38,987 nucleotides of DNA, taken from positions 1 to 38,987 of the forward strand of contig NZ_JSYN01000041.1 in assembly GCF_000812965.1 (NCBI RefSeq), in the 5' to 3' direction. The stretch comes from Pedobacter kyungheensis. Its GTDB lineage: Bacteria; Bacteroidota; Bacteroidia; Sphingobacteriales; Sphingobacteriaceae. Numbering within the stretch: the first letter of the stretch is position 1; each line of letters begins with the position of its first letter. Positions 14,473-23,037 of the stretch are shown one piece after another. A program made the translations under genes and the position numbers. The notes under the pieces are model-generated. The model was not told where the DNA came from. It saw nothing but the letters and a program-made list of their open reading frames with translations, and did no database searches.

Positions 14473-15123
14473 TTATCCGTTATCCTGTAAAACTGTATTT
14501 CTTAATTCATTTGAAATCGCCTCAGTAATCGCAATAATTTCGTCAGGCTCATTGGTGTTGTTCATTACTACCTTGTGGCACTCGTTGCGATAGGGTAGCA
14601 GGTACTCTTTGTAAGCCGGTACCACATGGTTATGCCATTTGTAAAGCACATCATCTTCAGGGTAGCCACGTTCCAGTCCATCACGTTTAATGCGACGATC
14701 CAGAGCAATTTCCTCATCAGCATCCACAAAAATAGTGTGATCCAGCAGGGCTGCAATTTCTTTAAAGTGGAGAATGAAAAGTCCCTCAACAATAATAATA
14801 GGGGCCGATTTAATTTCCAGGATTTTTACAACAGCCAATGGGTTATTGAAATTGTATTCCTTTTTATAAACCACTTCGCCGTTGATCAGCTGTTTAATAT
14901 CTCTTAAAAACTGCTCGCTATCAATGGTTGAAGGAAGATCGAAATTATACAACTTATTCTCTTCCTGGGTCATTTCGCCTGCAGGGATATAATAATCATC
15001 CTGCGATACCAATGTTACTTCATCCTGTTTAAAATGATGAAGGAAACAATTTAAAAAAAATGTTTTGCCCGATCCGCTACCTCCGGCAATACCAATTATA
15101 AATGGTTTTTTGTTTAAACTCAT
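14473..15123 (-). CDS. udk: Uridine kinase family P-loop kinase
   Basis: This 216-residue nucleoside kinase has Walker A GGSGSGKT at 14-21 and the uridine kinase signature SQDDYYIP near 40, with ENKLYNFDLPSTID following. IIIVEGLFIL is the Walker B-like strand, and the lid region DRRIKRDGLERGYPEDDV matches the family. It would phosphorylate uridine or cytidine for pyrimidine salvage. Its ATG overlaps the stop of the LysM protein gene in an ATGA junction, indicating translational coupling, although the two functions have no obvious link. Confidence 0.9.
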   Translation of the reverse strand: MSLNKKPFIIGIAGGSGSGKTFFLNCFLHHFKQDEVTLVSQDDYYIPAGEMTQEENKLYNFDLPSTIDSEQFLRDIKQLINGEVVYKKEYNFNNPLAVVKILEIKSAPIIIVEGLFILHFKEIAALLDHTIFVDADEEIALDRRIKRDGLERGYPEDDVLYKWHNHVVPAYKEYLLPYRNECHKVVMNNTNEPDEIIAITEAISNELRNTVLQDNG

Positions 15124-16643
15124 TGAGCGCTATAGGTTAAATTACAGAAAAAACGTTTGTCTAAAGCGCCTAACGAATCAGCTACAGCTTTAGTCATTAC
15201 AATGATAACATCTTTTGTGGATTCGTTCTCTGTAAATTTACCAACAACTTTGGCAAAGGTAGTACGGTTGGTCATGGGGTTGGTAATTTTAATCACCCTT
15301 CCAACAGGTGCTGTGCGGTGTAAAACCAACATTTTTGTACCGTCAAGGTCCTGGTCGGCAATCCAAACTGCAGTGCCTTTTTCTTCAATCTGGCTTAAAC
15401 CATAAACACTTGGGTCGCGACGCAGTTTAGGATCTTTCACCATGGTACTATCCGGATTGCTTTCCTGATCTTCTTTCGAAGCATCATTTACAGATTTAGG
15501 CTGTGGTGGTTTCGGAATGATCAGTTTCTGATCTACCTTTAGCGTATTATCGTCAAGCTTGTTGGCTGTTCTGATCTGATAAGCAGTCAGGTTATATTTT
15601 TTGGCAATCGTGAAGATGTTTTCGCCGGTAGCTACCGTATGGATAAAGCTCTCTTCTTTTGGTGCCTGTACTTCTTTTTCTTTGGTTTTGGTATTTTCAG
15701 CTTGTTTTTCTTTAGGTACCTGCACATCGGTTATAATGCCACCAGGTACTTTTAAAACCTGACCAATGCTAATGGCGTTATCAGGTAAATCATTTAGTTT
15801 TCTGAGCTGATAAGCTGTTACGCCATATTGCTTGGCAATAGTAAAAATGGTTTCATTGCGTAATACCGTGTGGGTGCCTGCTGCGTCAGCTGGTTTATTA
15901 TCCTGAACTGGTTTTTCTTCTGCAGCTACCACTTTATTATCTTCAATATTTTTAGTAGCAGGTATCTTAAGTTTCTGGCCAATGCGGAGGTTATTACCCG
16001 ACAGGTTGTTGGCTTTTTTTATCTCTTCTACAGTGGTACCATACTTTTCGGCAATTTTGCCTAAAAATTCTTTAGGCTTTACTTCATGCTCAATCATGGT
16101 TTGACCATCGGCAGGCTGATTGTTTACCGTTGCATCCTGCGTACTGTTTTTAACGGGTTGTGCAGGTTCTTCAGCCGCTGCCTGAGAAGCATTTTTTGCA
16201 GGGATTTTAAGTACTTGTCCGATGCTTAAGTTATTGCCTTTCAGGTTGTTTAAAGCCTTGATTTCGTTAATGGTGGAGCCGTATTTTTCGGCCAGCATAT
16301 TCAGGTTTTCCTTGGCTTTAATGGTATGCTCAACTACATTGCCGGCAGGTATATCTTGCGCAGTATTTGTAGCAGCTGAGCCCGTAAAAGGAATATTGGT
16401 TGGCACTTTAATAATTACCCCAATTTGCAGGTATTTATTATCGTTAAAAGCCATAATGTCTTTAGGAGCAACGTTATATCTTCTTCCGATAGAGTAATAA
16501 GTGTCTTTGGCTACGGTTTGGTGGACGATGAGTTTTTTGCCTTTATTGTTTTCTACACCAATAGAATCTCTTGCTGTGCTGGCTTTGGCCTTCGCCACAT
16601 TTAATGCCAATAACACTACAGCAGGTAAATATATTTTATGCAT
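15120..16643 (-). CDS. Secreted protein with five LysM domains and a C-terminal double-psi beta-barrel-like domain
   Basis: The protein has 507 residues with an N-terminal signal peptide (about 1-21). Five LysM peptidoglycan-binding repeats lie at about 38-81, 104-148, 184-228, 257-300 and 334-377, each following the pattern HTV...ENIFTIAKKY...IR..N.L....L.VGQ.L.IP. They are separated by Ala/Lys/Gln/Pro-rich linkers that look flexible. Residues 424-505 (GRVIKITNPMTNRTTFAKVVG) fit an RlpA-like double-psi beta-barrel. It should be a periplasmic cell-wall protein. The repeats explain the internal DNA repetition. The final four bases overlap the uridine kinase gene. Confidence 0.85.
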   Translation of the reverse strand: MHKIYLPAVVLLALNVAKAKASTARDSIGVENNKGKKLIVHQTVAKDTYYSIGRRYNVAPKDIMAFNDNKYLQIGVIIKVPTNIPFTGSAATNTAQDIPAGNVVEHTIKAKENLNMLAEKYGSTINEIKALNNLKGNNLSIGQVLKIPAKNASQAAAEEPAQPVKNSTQDATVNNQPADGQTMIEHEVKPKEFLGKIAEKYGTTVEEIKKANNLSGNNLRIGQKLKIPATKNIEDNKVVAAEEKPVQDNKPADAAGTHTVLRNETIFTIAKQYGVTAYQLRKLNDLPDNAISIGQVLKVPGGIITDVQVPKEKQAENTKTKEKEVQAPKEESFIHTVATGENIFTIAKKYNLTAYQIRTANKLDDNTLKVDQKLIIPKPPQPKSVNDASKEDQESNPDSTMVKDPKLRRDPSVYGLSQIEEKGTAVWIADQDLDGTKMLVLHRTAPVGRVIKITNPMTNRTTFAKVVGKFTENESTKDVIIVMTKAVADSLGALDKRFFCNLTYSAQ

Positions 16644-16923
16644 TTATTTTTATGTAAATTTCTAAGTCAAAGGGAGCAATTATACGAAATATTGTTAACC
16701 ATCTTAAGTTTGGACGCTCGTTTTTAAGTAAAAATAAGATGACTGTTGCACTGCATTTTGTATATCCTATTCATTAACAAATGTTTGTAAAACGGTTGAT
16801 TTAAACCTGTCGGATATAAAACGCACTTCTAACCCGGGTATTGTTTAAAAGCTGTTTTTAACGAAAACTTTTACAAATATGATTTGTTAAAATAGCATTG
16901 AAAAACATTAAAAACAAAATAAA
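16644..16923. promoter_or_regulatory. Divergent intergenic region between the LysM gene and dps
   Basis: This 280-bp AT-rich space must hold the promoters of both divergent genes. TATGATTTG at 16879-16887 resembles a -7 box (one base longer than TAnnTTTG) in front of dps. No clear OxyR-like or other known operator was recognised, and I saw no other gene. Confidence 0.35.
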
Positions 16924-17403
16924 ATGGACGCAAAAGAAATAAGCTTAAACGAAAAAGAAGTAAAACCTGTGGTTGATCTTTTAAACGATTACCTGGCCAA
17001 TTACCATATTCACTACCAAAAATTAAGAGGCTGCCACTGGAATATTAAAGGACAGAACTTTTTTACCCTCCACATTAAGTTTGAAGAATTGTATACCAAT
17101 GCACAGCTCACCATTGATGAAATTGCCGAGCGCGTATTAACCCTGGGTAAACCACCGCACAGCCGCTTTGCCGATTACATTAAAGAATCAAAAATTAAGG
17201 AAGTAGATACCATTGGCATGAAAGATCTGGATATGGTTGAAGCCATCTTAGACGACATGGCCACCCTGATTGAGCTGGAGCGCGAAGTAATGGAAGCATC
17301 TGATGAGGCCGGCGATGATGGAACCAACGATATGGTAAATAAGTTTATGCAATTTAAAGAGAAAAACACCTGGATGTTGAGGTCTTTCGCAGGGAAAAGG
17401 TAG
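16924..17403 (+). CDS. dps: Dps-family ferritin-like DNA-protection protein
   Basis: This 159-residue four-helix protein forms 12-subunit shells that oxidise and store iron with hydrogen peroxide, protecting DNA. The intersubunit ferroxidase ligands are present with exact family spacing: His38 (GCHWNIKG), His50 (LHIKFEEL), Asp65 and Glu69 (TIDEIAER). The N-terminus is short and acidic, so direct DNA binding is uncertain. It is probably monocistronic, with a long leader from the divergent region and a strong terminator about 145 bases after the stop. Confidence 0.94.
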   Translation: MDAKEISLNEKEVKPVVDLLNDYLANYHIHYQKLRGCHWNIKGQNFFTLHIKFEELYTNAQLTIDEIAERVLTLGKPPHSRFADYIKESKIKEVDTIGMKDLDMVEAILDDMATLIELEREVMEASDEAGDDGTNDMVNKFMQFKEKNTWMLRSFAGKR

Positions 17404-17404
17404 G

Positions 17405-17545
17405 TCATTGGTTTATAGTTAATGGTCAATAGTTTATAGTTTAGTTCAGCAAAAAACTGCAAATTGCCAACTGATAATTGGTTCATTTGTTCATTGACCA
17501 TTAGTCAGACTAACTGTAAACTGCCAATTGCCAACTGAATATTGT
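17405..17545. repeat. Short-word intergenic repeat between dps and the UbiD gene
   Basis: TAATGGTCAAT at 17420-17430 recurs inverted at 17493-17503. ATTGCCAACTGA occurs at 17463-17474 and 17527-17538. GTTTATAGTT words are repeated near 17410-17440. The stretch is non-coding and resembles, in style but not in sequence, the repeats at 5744-5866 and 31957-32110. Confidence 0.6.
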
Positions 17546-17597
17546 CTGTAGATAAACAGAAAATATGTAAAATCTGTTTATCTGCGGGCTTTTTTGT
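17546..17597 (+). terminator. Intrinsic terminator downstream of dps
   Basis: AGATAAACAGA at 17550-17560 pairs perfectly with TCTGTTTATCT at 17573-17583, followed by GCGGGC and a run of six T. It separates dps from the UbiD-family gene. Confidence 0.8.
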
Positions 17598-17629
17598 TTG
17601 TATAGCAGCGTAAATAGCTATCTTTGGGC

Positions 17630-19465
17630 ATGGCATATAAAAGTTTAGCAGCATGCGTATCAGATCTTGAAAAGCACGGTCATTTAATCAGAATTAAGGC
17701 AGAAGTAGATCCCTATTTAGAAATGGCAGCCATCCATTTACGAGTTTACGAGCAACAGGGACCAGCTATTTTATTCGAAAAAGTTAAAGGAAGCACTTTT
17801 CCGGCGGTTTCTAATTTATTTGGTACGCTGGAGCGGTCGAAGTTTATTTTCAGAGATACCTTACCTAAAGTGCAGCAATTGGTTTCTTTACGCAACGACC
17901 CAGTTAAAGCTTTAAAAAATCCCTTTAAATATGCTGGCTCAGCCATGTCGGCATTATCGGCTTTGCCCCTTAAAACCCCTTCTGCTAAAAGCAAATTTTT
18001 AAAGACGAGTATCAGTCAGTTACCGCAAATTGTAAACTGGCCTATGGACGGTGGCCCTTTTGTTACCATGCCGCAGGTATATACAGAAGACGTTGAAAAA
18101 CCTGGTGTAATGCATGCCAATTTAGGTATGTACCGCATTCAACTGGCTGGAAACGATTATATTCAGGATAAGGAAATTGGTTTGCATTACCAGATTCATA
18201 GAGGGATTGGCGTGCACCAATCGAAAGCCAATGCTTTGGGTCAGCCTCTAAAGGTGAGTATTTTTGTAGGTGGTCCGCCGTCGCACCCCTTGGCTGCGGT
18301 TATGCCTTTACCCGAAGGTTTATCGGAAATGACCTTTGCCGGCGCGTTGGGTAACAGGCGCTTCCGTTATTTTTACGATGATGAGGGTTTCTGTATTTCT
18401 GCAGATGCCGATTTTATCATTACCGGTACCGTTTATCCTAACGAAAATAAGCCCGAAGGGCCATTTGGTGATCATCTGGGTTACTACAGTTTAACACACC
18501 CTTTCCCTTTAATGAAAGTGCACAATGTGTACCATAAAAAAGATGCGATCTGGTCGTTTACCGTAGTTGGCCGTCCGCCACAGGAAGATACCAGTTTCGG
18601 CGCCTTGATTCACGAAATTGCGGGTTCTGCTATCCCTCAGGAAATACATGGCCTAAAAGAAGTGCATGCGGTAGATGCTGCTGGTGTGCACCCTTTATTG
18701 TTTGCCATTGGCAGCGAACGCTATACACCGTATTTAAAAGAGCGTCTTCCGCAGGAGATTTTAACCATTGCGAATCATATTCTGGGCAAAAATCAGTTGA
18801 GTTTGGCCAAATATGTCTTTATAGCTGCCAGAGAAGATAATGAGCAGCTGAGTACGCACCATATCGAAAGTTTCTTGAGTCATATTTTGGCGCGGATTGA
18901 TTTTACGCGCGATGTTCATTTTTATACCAATACTACTATTGATACACTGGATTATAGTGGTGATGGTTTGAATAGTGGTTCGAAAGTGGTTATTGCTGCT
19001 GCAGGTAATGTGAAGCGCGAATTGTGGAGCCACATTCCTGAAAATTTGCAATTGGCCAATGGATTTTCTAAACCTCATGTAGCCATCCCAGGCATATTGG
19101 TACTGCAGACAGAGGCTTATATCAGTGCCGAGAAAACTGCCGCCGAAATTGCCTTGCTCAATATGGCTTTAATGGGGCAGGATTTAACGGGCCTCCCGTT
19201 AATTGTATTGGCAGATGATGCCGAATTTACCGCTGCAAATATCGATAACCTGGTTTGGATAGCCTTTACCCGAAGTAATCCGGCAGCCGATATTTACGGT
19301 ATTAACGATTTTACCATCAATAAACACTGGGGATGTAAAGGCTCATTAATTATCGATGCGCGGAAAAAGCCTCACCATGCACCCGAATTGATTAAAGATG
19401 CAGCGGTAGAGGCTAAGCTTGATGAGATGAGTAAAAAGGGTGGAGCGCTTTATGGGGTGGTTTGA
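17630..19465 (+). CDS. UbiD-family prenylated-FMN decarboxylase
   Basis: The protein has 611 residues from ATG 17630; a TTG two codons earlier is less likely. The UbiD fold uses prenylated FMN made by UbiX to (de)carboxylate aromatic or unsaturated acids. Glu276 and Asp281 in EGPFGDHLGYY fall at the positions of the conserved acidic pair, and the preceding RRFRYFYDDEGFCISADADFIITGTV segment is typical. At 611 residues it matches the longer UbiD homologues often labelled menaquinone biosynthesis decarboxylase in Bacteroidota; the true substrate is not visible. UbiX is not in the window. Confidence 0.87.
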   Translation: MAYKSLAACVSDLEKHGHLIRIKAEVDPYLEMAAIHLRVYEQQGPAILFEKVKGSTFPAVSNLFGTLERSKFIFRDTLPKVQQLVSLRNDPVKALKNPFKYAGSAMSALSALPLKTPSAKSKFLKTSISQLPQIVNWPMDGGPFVTMPQVYTEDVEKPGVMHANLGMYRIQLAGNDYIQDKEIGLHYQIHRGIGVHQSKANALGQPLKVSIFVGGPPSHPLAAVMPLPEGLSEMTFAGALGNRRFRYFYDDEGFCISADADFIITGTVYPNENKPEGPFGDHLGYYSLTHPFPLMKVHNVYHKKDAIWSFTVVGRPPQEDTSFGALIHEIAGSAIPQEIHGLKEVHAVDAAGVHPLLFAIGSERYTPYLKERLPQEILTIANHILGKNQLSLAKYVFIAAREDNEQLSTHHIESFLSHILARIDFTRDVHFYTNTTIDTLDYSGDGLNSGSKVVIAAAGNVKRELWSHIPENLQLANGFSKPHVAIPGILVLQTEAYISAEKTAAEIALLNMALMGQDLTGLPLIVLADDAEFTAANIDNLVWIAFTRSNPAADIYGINDFTINKHWGCKGSLIIDARKKPHHAPELIKDAAVEAKLDEMSKKGGALYGVV

Positions 19466-19503
19466 TAAATAAGATATTCAAATTAAGACTATCGAAATAT
19501 TGT

Positions 19504-21174
19504 TTATTTACCTAAGATATATGTAGAGTAACCAACTTGTAGCTGTGAAAAATTGTTTTTGATATTTCCAATTTCCCAATTCATCCTAAACCGGCCAAAT
19601 ACTTTACTCTTAGGGTTAACTTGTATAGTCATAAGCATTTCTGATGTATTAAGCCAGGTATGATTTTTAGGATTTAGTATGAAGGCGTTATCTTTGTCAT
19701 ATCCCACCATTTGCAAAACCTGATTTAAAGGTTTAAAGTATATCCATTTATTTGATATTGAAAAATTAAACTGTTCCTGAGGGAAAAATTTAATTTTAAT
19801 TTCAGGATAAACCTGTAAAGTACTAACAGAAATATCTTTGGTAAATTTGGTTTTGGTAATAGTTGTACCAGTAATTGTCGTTAAAGAGTCTGTCGTATCT
19901 GTAAATCCAAAACGGGCTCCTAAATTAAAATAAATGTGAAACTTTCGACCAGGGTTATTTACAAATGCAACATTCATGTCTGTTCCTACCGAAAGCCATT
20001 GATATTGGTATAAACTTAGTGCATTCGCATACCTGTGATATTGTTTTTCAAATTGATTGATATCTGTATTACCTGGATTAAATCTAACAGAATCTAAATC
20101 ATAAAGATTAAGTTTTCGATTGTGTTGTTCAATTTTAGAAAGAGTGGCAACGGGCGAAATGTATTGAAAAAAGCCACCGCTTTTGTATGCCCAATAATAT
20201 AAAAGCCGGGGTGCCCTATGTTGATAAGTATTAGTGTTAATCCGTTTTTCTAATTCAACCTGAATAATGCCATTAGGTTTTTCCGCATTAAAACCTTTAA
20301 AATCAGAATAAAAATGTGCTTCAAAAAGTTTACTTGTCTCTTCTTTATGTAATTTAATCAGAGTTCCGCCTGGTGTTTCATTAAGTGAGGTATCTTTAGA
20401 ACTATAATCCCGTCTTCCGGGCTCTAGCCTAGGCTCATACGAAATAACATCACCTAAACTTAAAGAATAAATTGGATGATTAATATAGGGCTTTTTATAA
20501 GGCTGCGATTTTTCTTCGTAAAGAATATATTTATCAAAGTTTCGGATATTATCTTCAGAAGACATTCCTACAGGATATTCTAAAATATATTTATGTGGTT
20601 CATCTTCATTATTAAATTTTACGTATGCTACAATATTTTCAAGGTATCCTGCTGATATTTCGGCATTGAGTTTAACTAATTTATATCGTACTTTTGTAAT
20701 AGCCTTTTCAACTTTATTGGTGTCTGTAGTATTCTTATCTGTAGTATCCTTATTTATAGTATTCTTATAAGACATAATTAATCTAACGCAATCTCTAACG
20801 CTAAAATATCCAGCCTCCGGCAATTTATCTTGTAAAGCATCTCGAAATTTGTCATGCAGCTTTATAGCAAATGTCTTCCAGTTATCTTTTTCTGCTTTTT
20901 TAACTGAGTCGGGAAGTTTACTAACGTTATCAAATGTTTGAACAAACATAGTCGCGAAAACTTCGATCTCTTGCGAGTAAACAATGTATTTCTTTAGCTC
21001 TGTATCTTTGTCATCTTTTATCGTTACCTGTATAGGATTGCCATTCTTAGGTTCACAGCTAATCGGAAAACTTTTCCCTTTTACAATTAATTCCATAGTT
21101 AAAGGATACATTTGAGCAGAAACAGAAAGGGAAAATAGAAATGCTAGCGCAAATAATGAATATATCTTTTTCAT
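19504..21174 (-). CDS. Secreted protein of unknown function, possible outer-membrane barrel C-terminus
   Basis: This 556-residue protein has a clear signal peptide (FLFSLSVSA-Q, cleavage near 20). I do not recognise a family. The N-terminal 150 residues are charged and include a DTTDKNTTDTNK low-complexity stretch near 145. The last 200 residues show alternating hydrophobic strands (FHIYFNLGARFGF, LQVYPEIKIKFF, FNFSISNKWIYF, SKVFGRFRMNWEIG) ending LQVGYSTYILGK, suggesting beta strands of an outer-membrane protein. It is downstream of two small genes on the same strand (24 and 55 bases apart) and is probably cotranscribed. Base composition is visibly more AT-rich than in flanking housekeeping genes. 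Confidence 0.65.
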   Translation of the reverse strand: MKKIYSLFALAFLFSLSVSAQMYPLTMELIVKGKSFPISCEPKNGNPIQVTIKDDKDTELKKYIVYSQEIEVFATMFVQTFDNVSKLPDSVKKAEKDNWKTFAIKLHDKFRDALQDKLPEAGYFSVRDCVRLIMSYKNTINKDTTDKNTTDTNKVEKAITKVRYKLVKLNAEISAGYLENIVAYVKFNNEDEPHKYILEYPVGMSSEDNIRNFDKYILYEEKSQPYKKPYINHPIYSLSLGDVISYEPRLEPGRRDYSSKDTSLNETPGGTLIKLHKEETSKLFEAHFYSDFKGFNAEKPNGIIQVELEKRINTNTYQHRAPRLLYYWAYKSGGFFQYISPVATLSKIEQHNRKLNLYDLDSVRFNPGNTDINQFEKQYHRYANALSLYQYQWLSVGTDMNVAFVNNPGRKFHIYFNLGARFGFTDTTDSLTTITGTTITKTKFTKDISVSTLQVYPEIKIKFFPQEQFNFSISNKWIYFKPLNQVLQMVGYDKDNAFILNPKNHTWLNTSEMLMTIQVNPKSKVFGRFRMNWEIGNIKNNFSQLQVGYSTYILGK

Positions 21175-21198
21175 GATTGGTTAATTTTAAAGTTGTAA

Positions 21199-21426
21199 TT
21201 ATTCACAGACTTCACTGGTTTCCCACCAAACACATTGGCCTGAAGGATCTGGCATACATCTGTAGAGTATTCCATCTACACAAATTTTATCACCACATTC
21301 GCATGGTGATATTAGCTTGGCGTGTTTGATATTTTTGCCATTCGCTTTAAAATTTGCTGTATGTTTTTCTCCTGTTTCATTTTTGAATTCAAGAGATAAG
21401 AATTGAATTTTTTTCTGTTTTGACAT
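21199..21426 (-). CDS. Small six-cysteine protein, unknown function
   Basis: This 75-residue protein has no signal peptide. The first 40 residues are basic and polar (KNETGEKHTANFKANGKN). The C-terminal half carries six cysteines at 42, 44, 49, 57, 65 and 74 with two adjacent tryptophans (CVWWET). The CxC-x4-C-x7-C-x7-C-x8-C spacing could bind a metal or form disulfides. It lies between the two-helix membrane protein gene and the large secreted protein gene on one strand. No modification enzymes sit nearby, so a modified-peptide role is unsupported. Its conserved-looking cysteine pattern and position argue that it is real. Confidence 0.55.
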   Translation of the reverse strand: MSKQKKIQFLSLEFKNETGEKHTANFKANGKNIKHAKLISPCECGDKICVDGILYRCMPDPSGQCVWWETSEVCE

Positions 21427-21481
21427 GATTGATAATTTTAACTGTAAGAAAATTTGAAGTGTTTTCTGTGAGCTGGAAAGG

Positions 21482-21814
21482 TTATTCTTGTTCCTGCGCT
21501 CCAGGGGTAGGAGCCAACAACCCGGCTAATGCACCAATGGCAGCTGAAGCTAAAGAGGCTATAATTGTAATTACCTGACTTGCTTTCTGTACGGCTTCAA
21601 TATTGATTAAGATGCCTGCAGTGATGATAATTAATACTAAACTTAATGCGCAAACTACCAGCCTATAAACCCATATATCACTTGTGACAGATTTAACAGC
21701 TGTATTCTTGATTAAAACATCTTTAGGATTTTCGGTAAATTCCTGCTTCAGTACTGGATTTTGGTCGAGACCTTTAATAAAAGTTTCGACTTTGTTTAAT
21801 GATAGTTTTGTCAT
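21482..21814 (-). CDS. Small two-helix membrane protein with peptide-leader-like N-terminus
   Basis: The protein has 110 residues. Residues 8-35 (KVETFIKGLDQNPVLKQEF then TENPKDVL) resemble the nitrile hydratase/Nif11-type leader pattern D-P-x-hydrophobic-x-x-x-F-x-x-D/N-P-x-x-V-L. Two hydrophobic helices follow at about 48-70 and 80-100, the second rich in Ala/Gly/Ile/Ser, and an acidic tail GAQEQE ends the protein. No function is recognised. It is the first gene of the three-gene minus-strand cluster and faces the 22175 gene across 360 bp. The leader resemblance is weak and may be chance. Confidence 0.55.
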   Translation of the reverse strand: MTKLSLNKVETFIKGLDQNPVLKQEFTENPKDVLIKNTAVKSVTSDIWVYRLVVCALSLVLIIITAGILINIEAVQKASQVITIIASLASAAIGALAGLLAPTPGAQEQE

Positions 21815-22174
21815 GGTTTTAGGTTTGGTTTTAGATTAATTCGTTGGTTTACAAGAGATCGATTTCCATTAACCGATTTTCTTACCCAAAACTACTCCCG
21901 AAAACCAACCCAAATCAAGCGCAAAACCGCGCGAATTAATACGCGTGAAAAGCGCAATACACTACCGTAAAATCGCGGTATTTTGAAATAAGTAGAAGAA
22001 GAGCGAATGGAGCGAAAAGTGATTTTAAATGCATTGTGGCTTAGTTTTTAAGTAGGTAAAGCCTTGTTTTTCTAGCTGATGCATGGTTTGAGGATTTTTA
22101 ATTTCAAATCCTCATCGTGTATATTTAGTTGTAAATTTTAAATTTTTATAAACCCTCAAACTAAATTAAAAGCT
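21815..22174. promoter_or_regulatory. 360-bp divergent control region of the AT-rich accessory patch
   Basis: No gene is apparent. The space lies between divergent genes and should hold both promoters. Visible structures are a hairpin TACCG/CGGTA around 21964-21982, an 8-bp perfect hairpin GAGGATTT/AAATCCTC at 22090-22113, and clustered GCGC words (AAGCGCAAAACCGCGCG near 21919-21935 and AAAAGCGC near 21949). TATATTTAG near 22118 is a poor -7 candidate for the rightward gene. Confidence 0.4.
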
Positions 22175-23005
22175 ATGGAACCACTACCAAGTACATTTGT
22201 TACCAAACAAGAAAGCAGCTATCGCGAACTATGGTTTAACTCTTATAAATATCCAATACTAAATACGATTACATTGTTACAGGAAGGTGAGTCGGAAAAT
22301 AGGAAACTTGATTTTGGAGATATTGATGATGCCATTACTTTTTTTGAACAGCTAATTGCAGGGCTGGGAGGTGAGGACGGCGTTAGGGTATATTTTGCCT
22401 CTCCATCAAGCGATGGCAATGTATACAATGGTAAATGCGGTATACTTACAGTTATTTTCGCTACAACTAGTGGTGCAGATAAAGTAGATAGTAAAAGTTA
22501 TTATGCTTTTAGTGGAAAAACTTTTGATAAAATCCAGGAAGACCAAGCCAGACTGTGGGTTCACAATTATCAAAATGTAAAACGTAATATTCTTTTCGAA
22601 ACACTATCAGACAATGACCGCACAAAACTTCTTCGTGAAACTAAACATGTATGGTTTAGTTTAGTACAGATTACTGAAACACTTGAAGAAATGAAATATC
22701 AAAAAGCTAAGGCAGGAGGTATGGTAACAGGTTTTGGAGTCCGTTTCGTATCTTATACTAACCAAGACTATTCGTTTCCAAAACCAGTACCAAGTGCTGA
22801 AGAGAGAAGACAAAGGCTAACCATTGCTTTTTCTTTTATGAATGGGAAAAAGGATATTGGAATTGAAGATATTGATTTTGTAGAGTTTAATGAAAGACTT
22901 GTGTTAACGAAGGAGAGATTTCATGGCGATACATTTGATACCGGAGATCCAACCCCTCCGCCATCAACAGGAAATAAGGCTGATCTTGATGTTTCAGATG
23001 AATAG
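22175..23005 (+). CDS. Hypothetical soluble protein
   Basis: This 276-residue protein has no signal peptide or membrane helix. I recognise no domain. The centre (VRVYFASPSSDG...GKCGILTVIFATT, then KSYYAFSGKTF) looks like alternating strands of an alpha/beta fold, followed by a helical segment with ETLEEMKYQKAKAGG, and the end is an acidic, proline-rich tail (DTGDPTPPPSTGNKADLDVSDE). It is the first of four genes on the plus strand leading into a two-component system, 32 bases before the membrane protein gene. Its AT-rich composition is shared with the minus-strand cluster. Confidence 0.6.
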   Translation: MEPLPSTFVTKQESSYRELWFNSYKYPILNTITLLQEGESENRKLDFGDIDDAITFFEQLIAGLGGEDGVRVYFASPSSDGNVYNGKCGILTVIFATTSGADKVDSKSYYAFSGKTFDKIQEDQARLWVHNYQNVKRNILFETLSDNDRTKLLRETKHVWFSLVQITETLEEMKYQKAKAGGMVTGFGVRFVSYTNQDYSFPKPVPSAEERRQRLTIAFSFMNGKKDIGIEDIDFVEFNERLVLTKERFHGDTFDTGDPTPPPSTGNKADLDVSDE

Positions 23006-23037
23006 TAAATGCTTATTTTAGATACATATTTAAATTT

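Noticed and set aside
16222..16497. Plus-strand open frame inside the LysM gene
   Set aside because: It is an antisense shadow of LysM repeats.
21199..21814. RiPP (modified peptide) gene cluster
   Set aside because: No YcaO, lanthionine, radical SAM, protease or transporter genes are nearby; only weak leader resemblance supports it.
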